DNA from: Streptomyces cinerochromogenes
GTDB lineage: Bacteria > Actinomycetota > Actinomycetes > Streptomycetales > Streptomycetaceae
Direction of reading: 5' to 3'
NCBI RefSeq assembly: GCF_014648635.1
Contig: NZ_BMRM01000018.1
Span: 1-64,000, forward strand
DNA length: 64,000 bases
Part shown: positions 44,454 to 53,065 of the stretch, one piece after another
Layout of the letters: each line of letters opens with the position of its first letter
How positions within the stretch are numbered: the first letter of the stretch is position 1
The notes under the pieces: generated by a model
Told to the model about the DNA's origin: nothing
What the model saw: the letters and a program-made list of their open reading frames with translations, nothing else
Database searches by the model: none
Made by a program: the position numbers and the translations under genes

Positions 44454-44816
44454 ATGTGCTTTCGTGGGGGAACGCCGAACCGGCATTACGTGTGCTTGCC
44501 CTGCCGTTCTTCGTTCAAGAAGCGCGGCACATGGGCAAGTCGATGCCCGCGCTGCGGTGCAGAGTTGATCGACGCGGGCCAGGACCTCGCTGTGCCGAAG
44601 CGGCGGGACACCGCTGGGTGGCGGACGTTGGCTGTGCTGCTGAACGCGGGTGTCACGTTCCACTCCGGCTGCTGTGATGGGCCCGTCTGGCGGCCTCGAA
44701 CACCGCGCGAGGTACGCGAGCGGTTGGCCGCCGCGGCCGGCACCGGCGTGCCGCTGAGCGTGGCGCTGACGACGGTCGACACAGACGAACTCCGTTCACG
44801 GCACACCTCACGCTGA
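44454..44816 (+). CDS. Small zinc-ribbon protein
   Basis: 120 residues. Two C-x2-C knuckles spaced 16 apart: HYVCLPCRSSFKKRG and SRCPRCGAELIDAG, a zinc ribbon. The C-terminal half includes WRTLAVLLNAGVTFHSGCCDG and REVRERLAAAAG. It is a common Streptomyces hypothetical protein; DNA or RNA binding is possible but not shown. ATG 44454 begins just before the first knuckle; an upstream in-frame GTG cannot be excluded. It stands alone. Confidence 0.7.
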   Translation: MCFRGGTPNRHYVCLPCRSSFKKRGTWASRCPRCGAELIDAGQDLAVPKRRDTAGWRTLAVLLNAGVTFHSGCCDGPVWRPRTPREVRERLAAAAGTGVPLSVALTTVDTDELRSRHTSR

Positions 44817-44949
44817 GCCGTCGGCGGGGCCGCCCCGTACTCGGCGACGTGCGCCCTTGTGAGACCCTCGATTCGACCGCCCCACTTCAAGCGGGGAACC
44901 ACAACGGCTTCTCACTGACGGGATCTCGCGGGCCACCGGCGCCGCATGC

Positions 44950-46026
44950 TCAGACGCGGGCCTCGTAGACGATGTTGAACGGCGTTTGTGCCGCCCGGCG
45001 GAAACGGGTCAGGCCGGCTTCCGAGGCCACCTGGCGGGTCCGTTCCTCGCCTGCTTGGGCGCCCAGAGCGCGGCCGACCTCCTGGGACTGCGAGGCGGGC
45101 GTGCAGATCAGGGTGGAGGCGCTGTAGAAGGCACGGCCCAGCGGGGTGAGGTTCTCCTCCAGCCGGTCGCCCGCCAGCGGCTCCACGAGCATGATGCTGC
45201 CGCCCTCGGCCAGCTGGTCCCTGCTGTGCGCCAAGGCGCCGACGGGGTCGCCCATGTCGTGCAGGCAGTCGAAGAACGCGATCAGTTCGTACGGCCCGCC
45301 GGCGAAGTCCTTGGCGCCGGCCACCTCGAACGAGAGCCGGCCCTTGACACCGGTTTCCGCGGCCAGCTCCCGGGCGGCGTCGACGGACGGCCGGTGATTG
45401 TCGAAGCCGGTCACCAGTGCGTCCGGGAACGCCTTGGCGATCATCACGGTGGAGTGGCCCAGTCCGCAGCCCACGTCGGCCGCCCTGCCGCCGGTACGCA
45501 GCTTGTCCACGACACCGGTAAGCGCCGGCAGCCACTCGTCCACCAGGTGCGTGGCGTAGCCCGGACGGAAAAAGCGGGCCGTCCCTGCGAACAAGTCCGG
45601 GTGGTGTTCGTGCCAGCCGACGCCGTGGCCGTCCCGGAAAGCGCGCTCCAGCCGCCCCCGTTCCTCGGCCGAACCGCAGGACAGGAACGACTGGTACCCG
45701 CCCAGCGCGAAGACCGGGCTGTTCTCGTCGGCGAAGACGGCACTCTGTTCCGGCGTCATACGGAAGCGGTCATCGCCCTCATAGGTCAGGTATCCGCTGG
45801 CGGCCATCGCGGCCAGCCATTCGCGGACGTTGCGCTCGGCGGTCCGGGTACGCTCCGCGAGCTGTCCCGGGGTGACGGCTTCGCCGTCCACGAGGGCCCG
45901 GAAGAGCCCCAGCCTCTCCCCGAGCAGTGCCAGGGGCGCTGCTGCGACCGCGCCCAGGTCGGTCACGACCTTCCCGAGCAGTTCGTTCAGCTTCGCTTCG
46001 TCCACCGTGCTCATGTCGACCGACAC
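44950..46026 (-). CDS. SAM-dependent methyltransferase with winged-helix N-terminus
   Basis: 358 residues from GTG 46026, which has GGAGGT seven bases upstream; the ATG at 46014 lies too far from it. Residues ~25-95 form a winged helix (LGLFRALVDGEAVTPGQLAERTRTAERNVREWLAAMAASGYL) and the class-I domain has AADVGCGLGHSTVMIAKAFPDALVTGFDN (motif I and the acidic ribose residue). YELIAFFDCLHDMGDP is motif IV. Close relatives resemble Rv2258c of Mycobacterium. The substrate is unknown, probably a small molecule. It is a single gene. Confidence 0.88.
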   Translation of the reverse strand: MSVDMSTVDEAKLNELLGKVVTDLGAVAAAPLALLGERLGLFRALVDGEAVTPGQLAERTRTAERNVREWLAAMAASGYLTYEGDDRFRMTPEQSAVFADENSPVFALGGYQSFLSCGSAEERGRLERAFRDGHGVGWHEHHPDLFAGTARFFRPGYATHLVDEWLPALTGVVDKLRTGGRAADVGCGLGHSTVMIAKAFPDALVTGFDNHRPSVDAARELAAETGVKGRLSFEVAGAKDFAGGPYELIAFFDCLHDMGDPVGALAHSRDQLAEGGSIMLVEPLAGDRLEENLTPLGRAFYSASTLICTPASQSQEVGRALGAQAGEERTRQVASEAGLTRFRRAAQTPFNIVYEARV

Positions 46027-46183
46027 GACCACACCTCCGATCGATCCGGCCGGCCCCACCGTTGGTGGCGGAGGGAATCTCCTCTCGCCATTCGCGCGCG
46101 GATGACGCTAACTCCGACCGGTACGGATAGCCGGGCAAAACGCCACAGATCGCGCCCATTCGAGCAACGCGTTGCCCATCTCA

Positions 46184-47023
46184 TCAGCCGGTGGTAGGCC
46201 GGTCGCCGCCCGGGACCAGGCGTGTGTGGCGACCGCGGGGGCAGGACAGGAGCCGCTCGTCCAGTCCCAGCCGCTGTGCCTCGGTCAGGAAGTGGTCGAG
46301 TGGTGAGCGGAAGACGGTGTAGTCGTCGTAGTGCACGGGCAGCACTCGGCGGGGGGCCAGGCGCCTGGCGAGTTCTGCTCCTTGTGCGCCGTCCATGGTC
46401 ACCACGAAGCCGCCGGGCAGCTGCGTGCCGCCCAGGTGGAGGACGGCCAGGTCGGCGGCGGGGAAGCGCTGGGTGATCTCTTCGAGGCCGTCGAACAGCA
46501 GGGTGTCGCCCGAGAGGTACAGGCGCAGTTGCACCGGCCCGGCGGCGGGGCCGAATTCCAGCATGCTGCCCATGACGGGCGGCAGCAGGCGGCGTAGCAC
46601 GGGGTGCAGGGCGTGCCGTCCGGGCAGGGAGGTCACGCGGACCTGTGCGGTGCCCTGCTGCAGCGTGCAGCTTTCCCAGGTACGCAGGCCTCCTGCCCGG
46701 TGAAACCCCTGGAGGGTGCGCAGCCGACGGGCGGCGTGGGGTGTCGTGACGATCGGGAGGGAGTGGTCCAGGTGGTTTCTGGCGCGGCGGTCCCAGTGGT
46801 CACCGTGCAGGTGTGAGAGGACGACGCCGTCCAGGCGGGGCAGGTCCGCGGCGTCGAGGGCGGGTTCGGTGAGTCTGCGGCTGACCAGTCCGTACCCCAG
46901 GTGGGCGCGTTCGCCGCGATGGAGGAGATTGGGGTCCGTCAGCAGGGTCAGCCCGCCGAACCGCAGCAGGACCGTGGCGTTGCCGATGAAGTGGAGGTCG
47001 AGAGTGTCGTCGAAGGCTGTCAT
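46184..47023 (-). CDS. MBL-fold metallohydrolase (UlaG/NAPE-PLD-like)
   Basis: 279 residues from ATG 47023. Metal-binding motif HLHGDH in VVLSHLHGDHWDRRA; LHFIGNATVLLRFGGLTLLTDPNL is the UlaG/NAPE-PLD start; YLSGDTLLF gives the bridging Asp and LPVHYDDYTVF the last His. Members hydrolyse lactones, phosphodiesters or N-acyl-phosphatidyl-ethanolamines. No signal peptide. It is a single gene. Confidence 0.9.
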   Translation of the reverse strand: MTAFDDTLDLHFIGNATVLLRFGGLTLLTDPNLLHRGERAHLGYGLVSRRLTEPALDAADLPRLDGVVLSHLHGDHWDRRARNHLDHSLPIVTTPHAARRLRTLQGFHRAGGLRTWESCTLQQGTAQVRVTSLPGRHALHPVLRRLLPPVMGSMLEFGPAAGPVQLRLYLSGDTLLFDGLEEITQRFPAADLAVLHLGGTQLPGGFVVTMDGAQGAELARRLAPRRVLPVHYDDYTVFRSPLDHFLTEAQRLGLDERLLSCPRGRHTRLVPGGDRPTTG

Positions 47024-47254
47024 ACCGGTTCCTGCCCGGCGGGCGCGGCCCGTCTGAGGTCGGCACGGTCTGGTTGCCGGCCCCCGGGTTCCCCACACGC
47101 CGGGGCGCATACGCCGCGCGGGCCCTCGGGCAAGGGGCGGCCGATCACACGGCCGGGGGCATCGCGGACACCACCTGCTCGGGTACCTGCATCCGATACC
47201 CGCAGTCACCACCCGCTGACCGGCGCCGGCGGCTCGTGTGCGGTCCAGCTCGGT

Positions 47255-47884
47255 CTACCCGTCAGTTCGCTCATGGCCGAGCCGTTCCGGGGACGTGTCC
47301 GCGCAGAGGGTTCTGCCGGCGAACTCCGCCAGGCGTGCCCGCATCTCGTCGCGGGGCAGCCCCTTCTCGCCGGCCAGGTGGGCGACCAGGTCGGCGCGGG
47401 TGGCGGCGAGCAGGGCATGCGCGGTGAAGTCGGCGGAGCCGGTGCCGGCCAGGCCGGGAACGCGGTCCAGCAGGTCACGGAGCAGCGCATGCCACCGCTC
47501 GTAGTGCTCCGTGCGGTAGGGGCTGTCGGCGCCGGCCTGTTCCAGGGCCAGCGCGAGGTGGCGGTTGTCGAGCTTGAAACACAGGACCGCGTCGAGCAGG
47601 GCCAGTACGCGTCGCAGAGGCGCGGTCGCGGGCCCCAGCGGCGGCGGACCCTCCTCGACGCTCGTCCGGAGCGGTTCGAGGCGTGCCTCGTACAGGGCCC
47701 GGATCAGTCCGGTGCGATCGCCGAAGGCGCGGAAGAGCGTTCCCTTGCCGACGCCGGCTGCCGCCGCGATGTCGGCCATGGTGACGTTCTCCGGGTGCTC
47801 GCACCGGGCGAAGAGGGTGTCGGCGGCGGCTAGGACGGCCGCGCGGTTACGGGCGGCGTCTTTGCGCGGGCTGCGCTCGGGCAC
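47255..47884 (-). CDS. TetR-family regulator
   Basis: 209 residues from GTG 47884 with GGAGG four bases upstream; frames further upstream run through its own operators. Helix-turn-helix: RNRAAVLAAADTLFARCEHPENVTMADIAAAAGVGKGTLFRAFGDRTGLIRALYEARL. It is divergent from a SnoaL/NmrA gene pair, with two perfect palindromes between, and most likely represses both directions. Confidence 0.92.
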   Translation of the reverse strand: MPERSPRKDAARNRAAVLAAADTLFARCEHPENVTMADIAAAAGVGKGTLFRAFGDRTGLIRALYEARLEPLRTSVEEGPPPLGPATAPLRRVLALLDAVLCFKLDNRHLALALEQAGADSPYRTEHYERWHALLRDLLDRVPGLAGTGSADFTAHALLAATRADLVAHLAGEKGLPRDEMRARLAEFAGRTLCADTSPERLGHERTDG

Positions 47885-47902
47885 GGTTCCTCCGTTGCAA
47901 TC

Positions 47903-47948
47903 CGGACCGGCGGTCCGTATCGTCGAATAAAGCGGACCGTTGGTCCGC
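47903..47948. promoter_or_regulatory. Two palindromic TetR operators
   Basis: CGGACCGgCGGTCCG (47903-47917) and GCGGACCgttGGTCCGC (47932-47948) are both perfect dyads sharing CGGACC...GGTCCG. They sit between the TetR start and the plus-strand SnoaL gene, about one to three helical turns apart. Confidence 0.85.
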
Positions 47949-47977
47949 ATCGTACTGGAGCACAGGAGTGAAGAGTC

Positions 47978-48424
47978 ATGTCGATGTCGGGGAAGACCTG
48001 CGCGCACAGCTCACCGGCCGATCTGTACCGCCGGAGCCTGCAACTGCTGCTGGACAAGGACATTCAGGGCTGGATCGGCCTGTGGGCCGCCGACGGGGTG
48101 ATGGAGTTTCCCTTTGCCCCGCCAGGCTGGCCTCAGCGCCTGGAGGGCCGGGACGCGATCGCCGGCTACATGCGTGACTACCCCGACCACATCGACCTGC
48201 ACGGCTTCCCCGACGTGCGGGTCCACCAGACCACCGACCCGGAGACCATCGTGGTCGAGATGCGCGGTGTGGGCCGGGTCGTGGAGAGCGGCGCCCCCTT
48301 CGACATGACCTACATCGCCGTCGTGTGCGTGCGTGACGGCCGCTTCGCCTCCTACCGCGACTACTGGAATCCGCTCGCCGTCCAGGCACCGGGTCTGGAC
48401 TTCGCCGGGAGCGACGCCCGATGA
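47978..48424 (+). CDS. SnoaL/NTF2-fold protein (PhzA/B-like)
   Basis: 148 residues. Pattern: SPADLYRRSLQLLLDKDIQGWIGLWAADGVMEFPFAPPGWPQRLEGRDAIAGYM, then VHQTTDPETIVVEMRGVGRVV and FDMTYIAVVCVRDGRFASYRDYWNPLAV. It resembles phenazine PhzA/B-type and ketosteroid-isomerase-like proteins. Its TGA overlaps the ATG of the next gene as ATGA, so the two are translationally coupled and co-regulated by the divergent TetR. Confidence 0.88.
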   Translation: MSMSGKTCAHSSPADLYRRSLQLLLDKDIQGWIGLWAADGVMEFPFAPPGWPQRLEGRDAIAGYMRDYPDHIDLHGFPDVRVHQTTDPETIVVEMRGVGRVVESGAPFDMTYIAVVCVRDGRFASYRDYWNPLAVQAPGLDFAGSDAR

Positions 48425-49269
48425 GTCTTCCCGGCACCACCCTGGTCATCGGCGCCACCGGCACGACCGGGCGACGTACGGCCGCGCGGCTGGCCGCCGC
48501 CGGGCAGCACGTCAAGGCCGCGAGCCGGCGTGCCACTCCGGTCGCGGGCGCGGAACCGGTCCGCTTCGACTGGTACGACCCCGCGACCTTCAGCGGCGCT
48601 CTCGCCGGAGCCGACCGCGTCTACCTCGTCGCGCCGCTGGGCGATCCGGACCCGGCCGAGGTCATGCTGCCCTTCCTCCGGCAGGCCCGGGCCACCGGTG
48701 TCCACCGTGCGGTGCTGCTCAGTTCCTCGGCCATCCCGGAGGGGGGCCCGGGAGTGGGTACGGTGCACCAGGCCCTGCCCGGCCTTTTCGACGAGTGGGC
48801 GGTGCTACGGCCCTCCTGGTTCATGCAGAACTTCACCGGCTCGCACGCTCATGCCCGGAGCATCCGTACGCACGGCGAGATCCTGACCGCCACCGGGACG
48901 GGCCGCGTCGGGTTCATCGACGCGGAGGACATCGCCGCCGTCGCCGTGCACGCCCTCACCGACGACCGCACGCTCGACGCGGACGTCGTCCTGACGGGAC
49001 CCGAGGCGCTCGGCTACGAGGACGTCGCCACCGTCGTCTCGCAGGTCACCGGCCGTCCGGTGGTCCATCGGTCCCTGACGTACGAGGAGATGCGCGACCG
49101 TCTGGCCGCACAGATGCCGCTGGAGTTCGCCGCGATGCTCGCCGGCATGGACCGCGCCATCGCCGAAGGTGCCGAGGACCGCACCACCGACACCGTACGG
49201 CGCCTCACCGGCCGCCCGCCGCACAGTTTCCGGGAGGTCGCCGAACGGGAGCTGTCACCAGGCGGATGA
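48421..49269 (+). CDS. NmrA-like NAD(P)H-binding oxidoreductase
   Basis: 282 residues; start overlaps the preceding stop (ATGA). TTLVIGATGTTGRRTAARLAAAG is the dinucleotide loop, VKAASRRATPVAGAEPVRFDW follows, and the C-terminus has VLTGPEALGYEDVATVVSQVTGRPV, as in NmrA/QOR2-type quinone reductases and Streptomyces ergot-alkaloid-like reductases. With the SnoaL protein it probably modifies one small substrate whose level is sensed by the TetR protein. Confidence 0.9.
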   Translation: MSLPGTTLVIGATGTTGRRTAARLAAAGQHVKAASRRATPVAGAEPVRFDWYDPATFSGALAGADRVYLVAPLGDPDPAEVMLPFLRQARATGVHRAVLLSSSAIPEGGPGVGTVHQALPGLFDEWAVLRPSWFMQNFTGSHAHARSIRTHGEILTATGTGRVGFIDAEDIAAVAVHALTDDRTLDADVVLTGPEALGYEDVATVVSQVTGRPVVHRSLTYEEMRDRLAAQMPLEFAAMLAGMDRAIAEGAEDRTTDTVRRLTGRPPHSFREVAERELSPGG

Positions 49270-49778
49270 GCCGTGCGTCCGACCCCAGGCGTGGCTTCGT
49301 CGCCCGCCCGGGACCGCACCCGGTCCTCAACTGAGCGCAACGACGCGGTGAGCGCCTCGAAAACACAGATCGAAGGGCTGGTGTGACCGGTTCTCGGGGT
49401 GCGTCACGCGGGTCGCGGGCGGCAGCAGCCTGAACAGCAGATCGTCCGTCAAGCTGACGTGCACCGCCGGTGCCGACGATCCGCAGCGGGGATCTCCGTT
49501 CCCGATGCGGCAGGTCGGCCTCGTCCACCATGCTCCCGGGTGCACGGGCTGGCCACCGCGCTGCTGAGAACACCTCAGCGACCCCTCGCTGAGCCGGGTG
49601 ACAGCGTTGCCGGCGGCAGCTGTGAACGATGCGGCCATGCCCGGGACATGCACGTTGACTGCCTGCCTCACGCCAGGTCGGTTGTGGCGTTCAGGTCTGC
49701 CTTTCCCGGGCGGCTTGCCATGGCAGGGGCCCGTGCGGGACTGTTGTCAAAGGACATCTGTTTCCCTATGGCAGGAAG
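49270..49778. other. Intergenic, no gene seen
   Basis: About 500 bases upstream of the SpoIIE/B12/STAS operon. It must hold that operon's promoter. No coding signal or obvious operator was found. Confidence 0.4.
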
Positions 49779-51494
49779 GTGGTGAGGTGCGCACCGGGCG
49801 TGCCTCTGTTTGTGACTGCTTCCCGCAGCTTTTCCACCCGTCCACCCGACACCGGCCGGCAGGCCGGCCCGGCGTGGACTGAGGCTCCCTATCCGGTGCT
49901 GGTCGCCGACCGGCACGGCCATCTCGTGCGCCTGAACGACGTCGCCCGGCTGATACTGCCGGACGCGGTGAACGGCGCCCGTCTTTCCGAGCAGGTGCCG
50001 GCCTGGCTTGCCGACGCCCATCAGCGGGTCATCGCCACATCCCCTCCGGGCACTGCCCCCAAGATCTCCCACGGGGCCATCGGAGACCGCCACTTCGAGG
50101 CGCATTCCACCCTCAGCGAGGGCGATGTGGCGTGGTGGCTGGTCGATGCCACCGACCGCCGCCTGGCCGAGAGGGCGCTCAGCGATGCGCGACACCGCTC
50201 GGAGGTGTTGTCGGAGGCGTCCAGCACGCTGCTGTCCACGCTGAACGTGCCGCGGTGCATGGAGGTGGCCGCTTCCATGGCCGCGGAGCATCTCGCCGAG
50301 GCCGCCGTCCTGATCGCGCCGCCCCAGGGGCGGCGCTGCTCCCTCACCTACGCCTGTCGAGGCGGACACGTCGTCCAGACCAGCCGACAGGTCGACGTCG
50401 CCGGTGTGCCCGGGCTCAGGGAGGCGCTGCAGGGCTTCCCGCCGGTGCCGGCCCGCTGGATCAACCCCGCCGACATCCCCGACTGGGCGATCCCGGACGG
50501 CTTCGCCGGTTCGGTCGGCTCGGTCATCGTCGCCCCACTGCCCGGACACGGCGTCCCGGCCGGCGCGCTCATCCTGCTGCGCTCCAGCACGGAGCAGGCG
50601 TTCACCGAGGGCGAGGAGGTCTTCGCCCGCCTGTTCGCCGCACGCGCCGGCGCGGCCCTGTCCGCCGCCCGCCTGTACACCGAGCAGGCCACGATCACCG
50701 CCACGCTGATGCAGGACCTCCTGCCGCCCACGCTGCACACGGTGCACGGCGTGGAGTACGCCGGCAGCTACCGGACCGCGAAGGACCACGAGCGGGTCGG
50801 CGGCGACTTCTACGACGTCCACCCCGGCGCCGGCCCGTCCGAGGAGACGCTGGTCGTCCTCGGTGACGTGGCGGGCAAAGGCCTGGACGCGGCGGTCCTG
50901 ACCGGCAAGATCCGCAACACTCTGCACGCCCTGCTGCCACTTGCCGAGGACCACGAGCACATCCTCAACCTGCTCAACAGCGCGCTTCTCACCTCCCACC
51001 ACACCCGCTTCGTCACCCTCGCGCTGGCGTCCGTACGCCGCCGCGGCGGCCGGGCGCAGCTGCGGCTGACCAGTGCCGGACACATGCCGCCCCTCATCGT
51101 CCGCACCGACGGCACCGTGGAGGAGGTCGACACCCGCGGCACGCTGGTCGGCGCCCTGCCGGCCGTCAGCGCGCGCACCGTCAAGACGGTCCTCGCGCCG
51201 GGCGAGACCTGCCTGCTGTACACCGACGGGATCACCGAGGCCCGCGGCGGTCCCCTGGGCGATGAACTCTTCGGTGAGGACCGTTTGCAGCGGGCGCTTG
51301 CCGAATGCGTGGGTATGCCGGCGGAAGCGGTGGTGGAGCGGGTACAGATGCTGGCCGCGCAGTGGCTGGGCAACGGCCGTCACGACGACATGGCCGTCAT
51401 GGCCATCACCGCCCCGAAAGCCGGCGCGCTGAGCATCGTCAACGGGTATGCGAGCGGCGGGCCGTCCGGGAGGGGAGGAGCAGGTAGTGAGTGA
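49779..51494 (+). CDS. PAS/GAF-SpoIIE serine phosphatase
   Basis: 571 residues. A PAS-like segment (YPVLVADRHGHLVRLNDVARLIL) occupies ~35-130, a GAF-like sensor ~145-295, and a PP2C-type SpoIIE domain ~305-550. Metal-binding acids are kept: RVGGDFYDVH, VVLGDVAGKGLDAA, LLYTDGITEARGG and GRHDDMAVMAI. Such enzymes remove phosphate from STAS anti-sigma-factor antagonists, freeing them to bind the anti-sigma factor. Its last 8 bases overlap the next gene. The start (GTG 49779) is uncertain; AGGAAG is very close to it. Confidence 0.92.
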   Translation: MVRCAPGVPLFVTASRSFSTRPPDTGRQAGPAWTEAPYPVLVADRHGHLVRLNDVARLILPDAVNGARLSEQVPAWLADAHQRVIATSPPGTAPKISHGAIGDRHFEAHSTLSEGDVAWWLVDATDRRLAERALSDARHRSEVLSEASSTLLSTLNVPRCMEVAASMAAEHLAEAAVLIAPPQGRRCSLTYACRGGHVVQTSRQVDVAGVPGLREALQGFPPVPARWINPADIPDWAIPDGFAGSVGSVIVAPLPGHGVPAGALILLRSSTEQAFTEGEEVFARLFAARAGAALSAARLYTEQATITATLMQDLLPPTLHTVHGVEYAGSYRTAKDHERVGGDFYDVHPGAGPSEETLVVLGDVAGKGLDAAVLTGKIRNTLHALLPLAEDHEHILNLLNSALLTSHHTRFVTLALASVRRRGGRAQLRLTSAGHMPPLIVRTDGTVEEVDTRGTLVGALPAVSARTVKTVLAPGETCLLYTDGITEARGGPLGDELFGEDRLQRALAECVGMPAEAVVERVQMLAAQWLGNGRHDDMAVMAITAPKAGALSIVNGYASGGPSGRGGAGSE

Positions 51495-52572
51495 GCCCAC
51501 CGCGACGGCCGGTGCGGTGCAGCGGTTGTGGCAGGCCGTGATCGGCGGTGACGAGCACCAAGCCGCTGCGACCGTCCGCGACGCCCTGGCCCAGGGGGTG
51601 AGTGAGGAGACGCTCCTGCTCCAGGTCATCGCACCCGTGCAGGAGAAAGTCGGCGTCGAATGGGCGGCGGGCCGTATCAGCGTCGCCCAGGAGCACGCCG
51701 CCACCGCCATCAACGAGCGGGTCGTCGCCGCCCTTGCCCACCGTCCCGGCACCAGCCGGCCTGCACCCGAGCGCGGCCGGGTGACGGTGGCTTGCGTGGA
51801 CGGGGAATGGCACGCGCTGCCCGCCCGCCTGGTCGCCGAGGTCCTCGCCCTGCACGGCTGGCGGGTGGACTACCTCGGCGCCCAGACCCCCACCCCGCAC
51901 CTGGTCGCCCACCTGCATCTGACCAACCCCGACGCGGTCCTGCTGTCCGGATCGATGCCCACCCACCTGCCGACCGCGCACGGCGCCATCACCGCCTGCC
52001 AGGCCATAGGTGTCCCCGTCCTGGCCGGCGGCCGCGCCTTCGGCCCCCAAGGCTGTTACGCCACCGCTCTCGGGGCCGACCGGTGGGCGGCGGACGCACG
52101 GGCCGCGGCCGCCGTCCTGGCGGCGGGCATACCGCGGCCGGGCGCCTCGGCGATCCGGCACACGGTGGACGACCTGCCGCACCTGGGCGACCAGGAATAC
52201 ACTCTGGTCGCCCAGTCCCGGACCCGGTTCGTCAAGCAGACCCTTGCCGACCTGGAAGACCGCTTCCCCGCCATGCGCGCCTACCACCGCATCCAGCAGG
52301 AACGCACCGCCGAAGACATCGCCTACATCGTCGAGTTCCTGGCCACCGCCCTCTACGTCGACGACCCCGACCTGTTCACCGCGTTCCTGACCTGGACCGA
52401 CGGCATCCTCACGGCTCGGGGCGTTCCCGCCCGCTCGCTACGGGCCGGCCTCGACGCCCTGGCCGGCCAGCTCCACGATTTCCCCCGCGCCCTCAAGATG
52501 CTCGAGCACGGCAGGACCGCCCTGACCGAGCACGCCACCCGTCCTGTCCCCGGCCCCGACATACACGTATGA
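51487..52572 (+). CDS. Cobalamin-binding sensor with B12-photoreceptor signature
   Basis: 361 residues from GTG 51487 (GGAGGAG upstream). Residues ~40-85 are the four-helix bundle with W59 and E69-H70 in EWAAGRISVAQEH, the W-x9-E-H motif that caps adenosylcobalamin in CarH-type light receptors. Residues ~95-215 are the B12-binding Rossmann part; the axial His is probably H109 in GEWHALP, replacing the usual E-x-H-x-x-G. A helical domain of ~145 residues follows (RTRFVKQTLADLEDRFPAMRAYH). There is no MerR DNA-binding domain, so it must act through protein contact. It overlaps the phosphatase gene by 8 bases and the STAS gene by 4. Confidence 0.88.
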   Translation: MSEPTATAGAVQRLWQAVIGGDEHQAAATVRDALAQGVSEETLLLQVIAPVQEKVGVEWAAGRISVAQEHAATAINERVVAALAHRPGTSRPAPERGRVTVACVDGEWHALPARLVAEVLALHGWRVDYLGAQTPTPHLVAHLHLTNPDAVLLSGSMPTHLPTAHGAITACQAIGVPVLAGGRAFGPQGCYATALGADRWAADARAAAAVLAAGIPRPGASAIRHTVDDLPHLGDQEYTLVAQSRTRFVKQTLADLEDRFPAMRAYHRIQQERTAEDIAYIVEFLATALYVDDPDLFTAFLTWTDGILTARGVPARSLRAGLDALAGQLHDFPRALKMLEHGRTALTEHATRPVPGPDIHV

Positions 52573-52967
52573 CGCACCTTCCACCCAGCGAATTCACCCT
52601 GGCCGTCCGCCACGAGCCCGCCACGCTGACCGTCATGATCGGCGGCGAACTCGACTACGGCACCAGCGGCGACCTCCTCAACGAGGTGAGCCAACAGCTC
52701 ACGGCCGGCCAGCCACCGCCCGCCGATGTTCGGCTCGACTTCCGTGAGCTGACGTACATCGACTCCTCCGGGCTGACGGCTCTGCTCATGATCCACCGCC
52801 GTACCAGCGCCCTCGGCGCCACCCTCCACCTGGACAACCGGCCGGCCCGCCTCGAACGCATGCTGCACCTCACCGATGTCCTCGACCATCTCACCGCACC
52901 ACCCACCCGCACCGGGGGCTGGCAGCCGGAGGAAGACGACGGCCTCACCGAGGCAGGCATGACCTGA
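52569..52967 (+). CDS. STAS-domain anti-sigma-factor antagonist
   Basis: 132 residues; ATG overlaps the previous TGA (ATGA). STAS core: FTLAVRHEPATLTVMIGGELDYGTSGDLLNEVSQQL, VRLDFRELTYIDSSGLTALLMIHRRT. The phosphorylatable Ser is in YIDSSGL. In partner switching the unphosphorylated protein binds an anti-sigma kinase. No kinase or sigma gene is in the operon, so its partner is elsewhere. The SpoIIE protein two genes upstream is the likely phosphatase and the B12 protein between them the likely input. Confidence 0.92.
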   Translation: MTHLPPSEFTLAVRHEPATLTVMIGGELDYGTSGDLLNEVSQQLTAGQPPPADVRLDFRELTYIDSSGLTALLMIHRRTSALGATLHLDNRPARLERMLHLTDVLDHLTAPPTRTGGWQPEEDDGLTEAGMT

Positions 52968-53065
52968 GCAGAGGCTTTCTTGTTCGTAGGACGGAGGACG
53001 GAGGACCGAGGGCGTGAAGCATGGCCACGTTCCCGCCTTTCCGCAACTGTGGTACCCAGCGTTGT

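Noticed and set aside
49668..51752. 694-codon minus-strand frame
   Set aside because: Antisense shadow of the SpoIIE and B12 genes.
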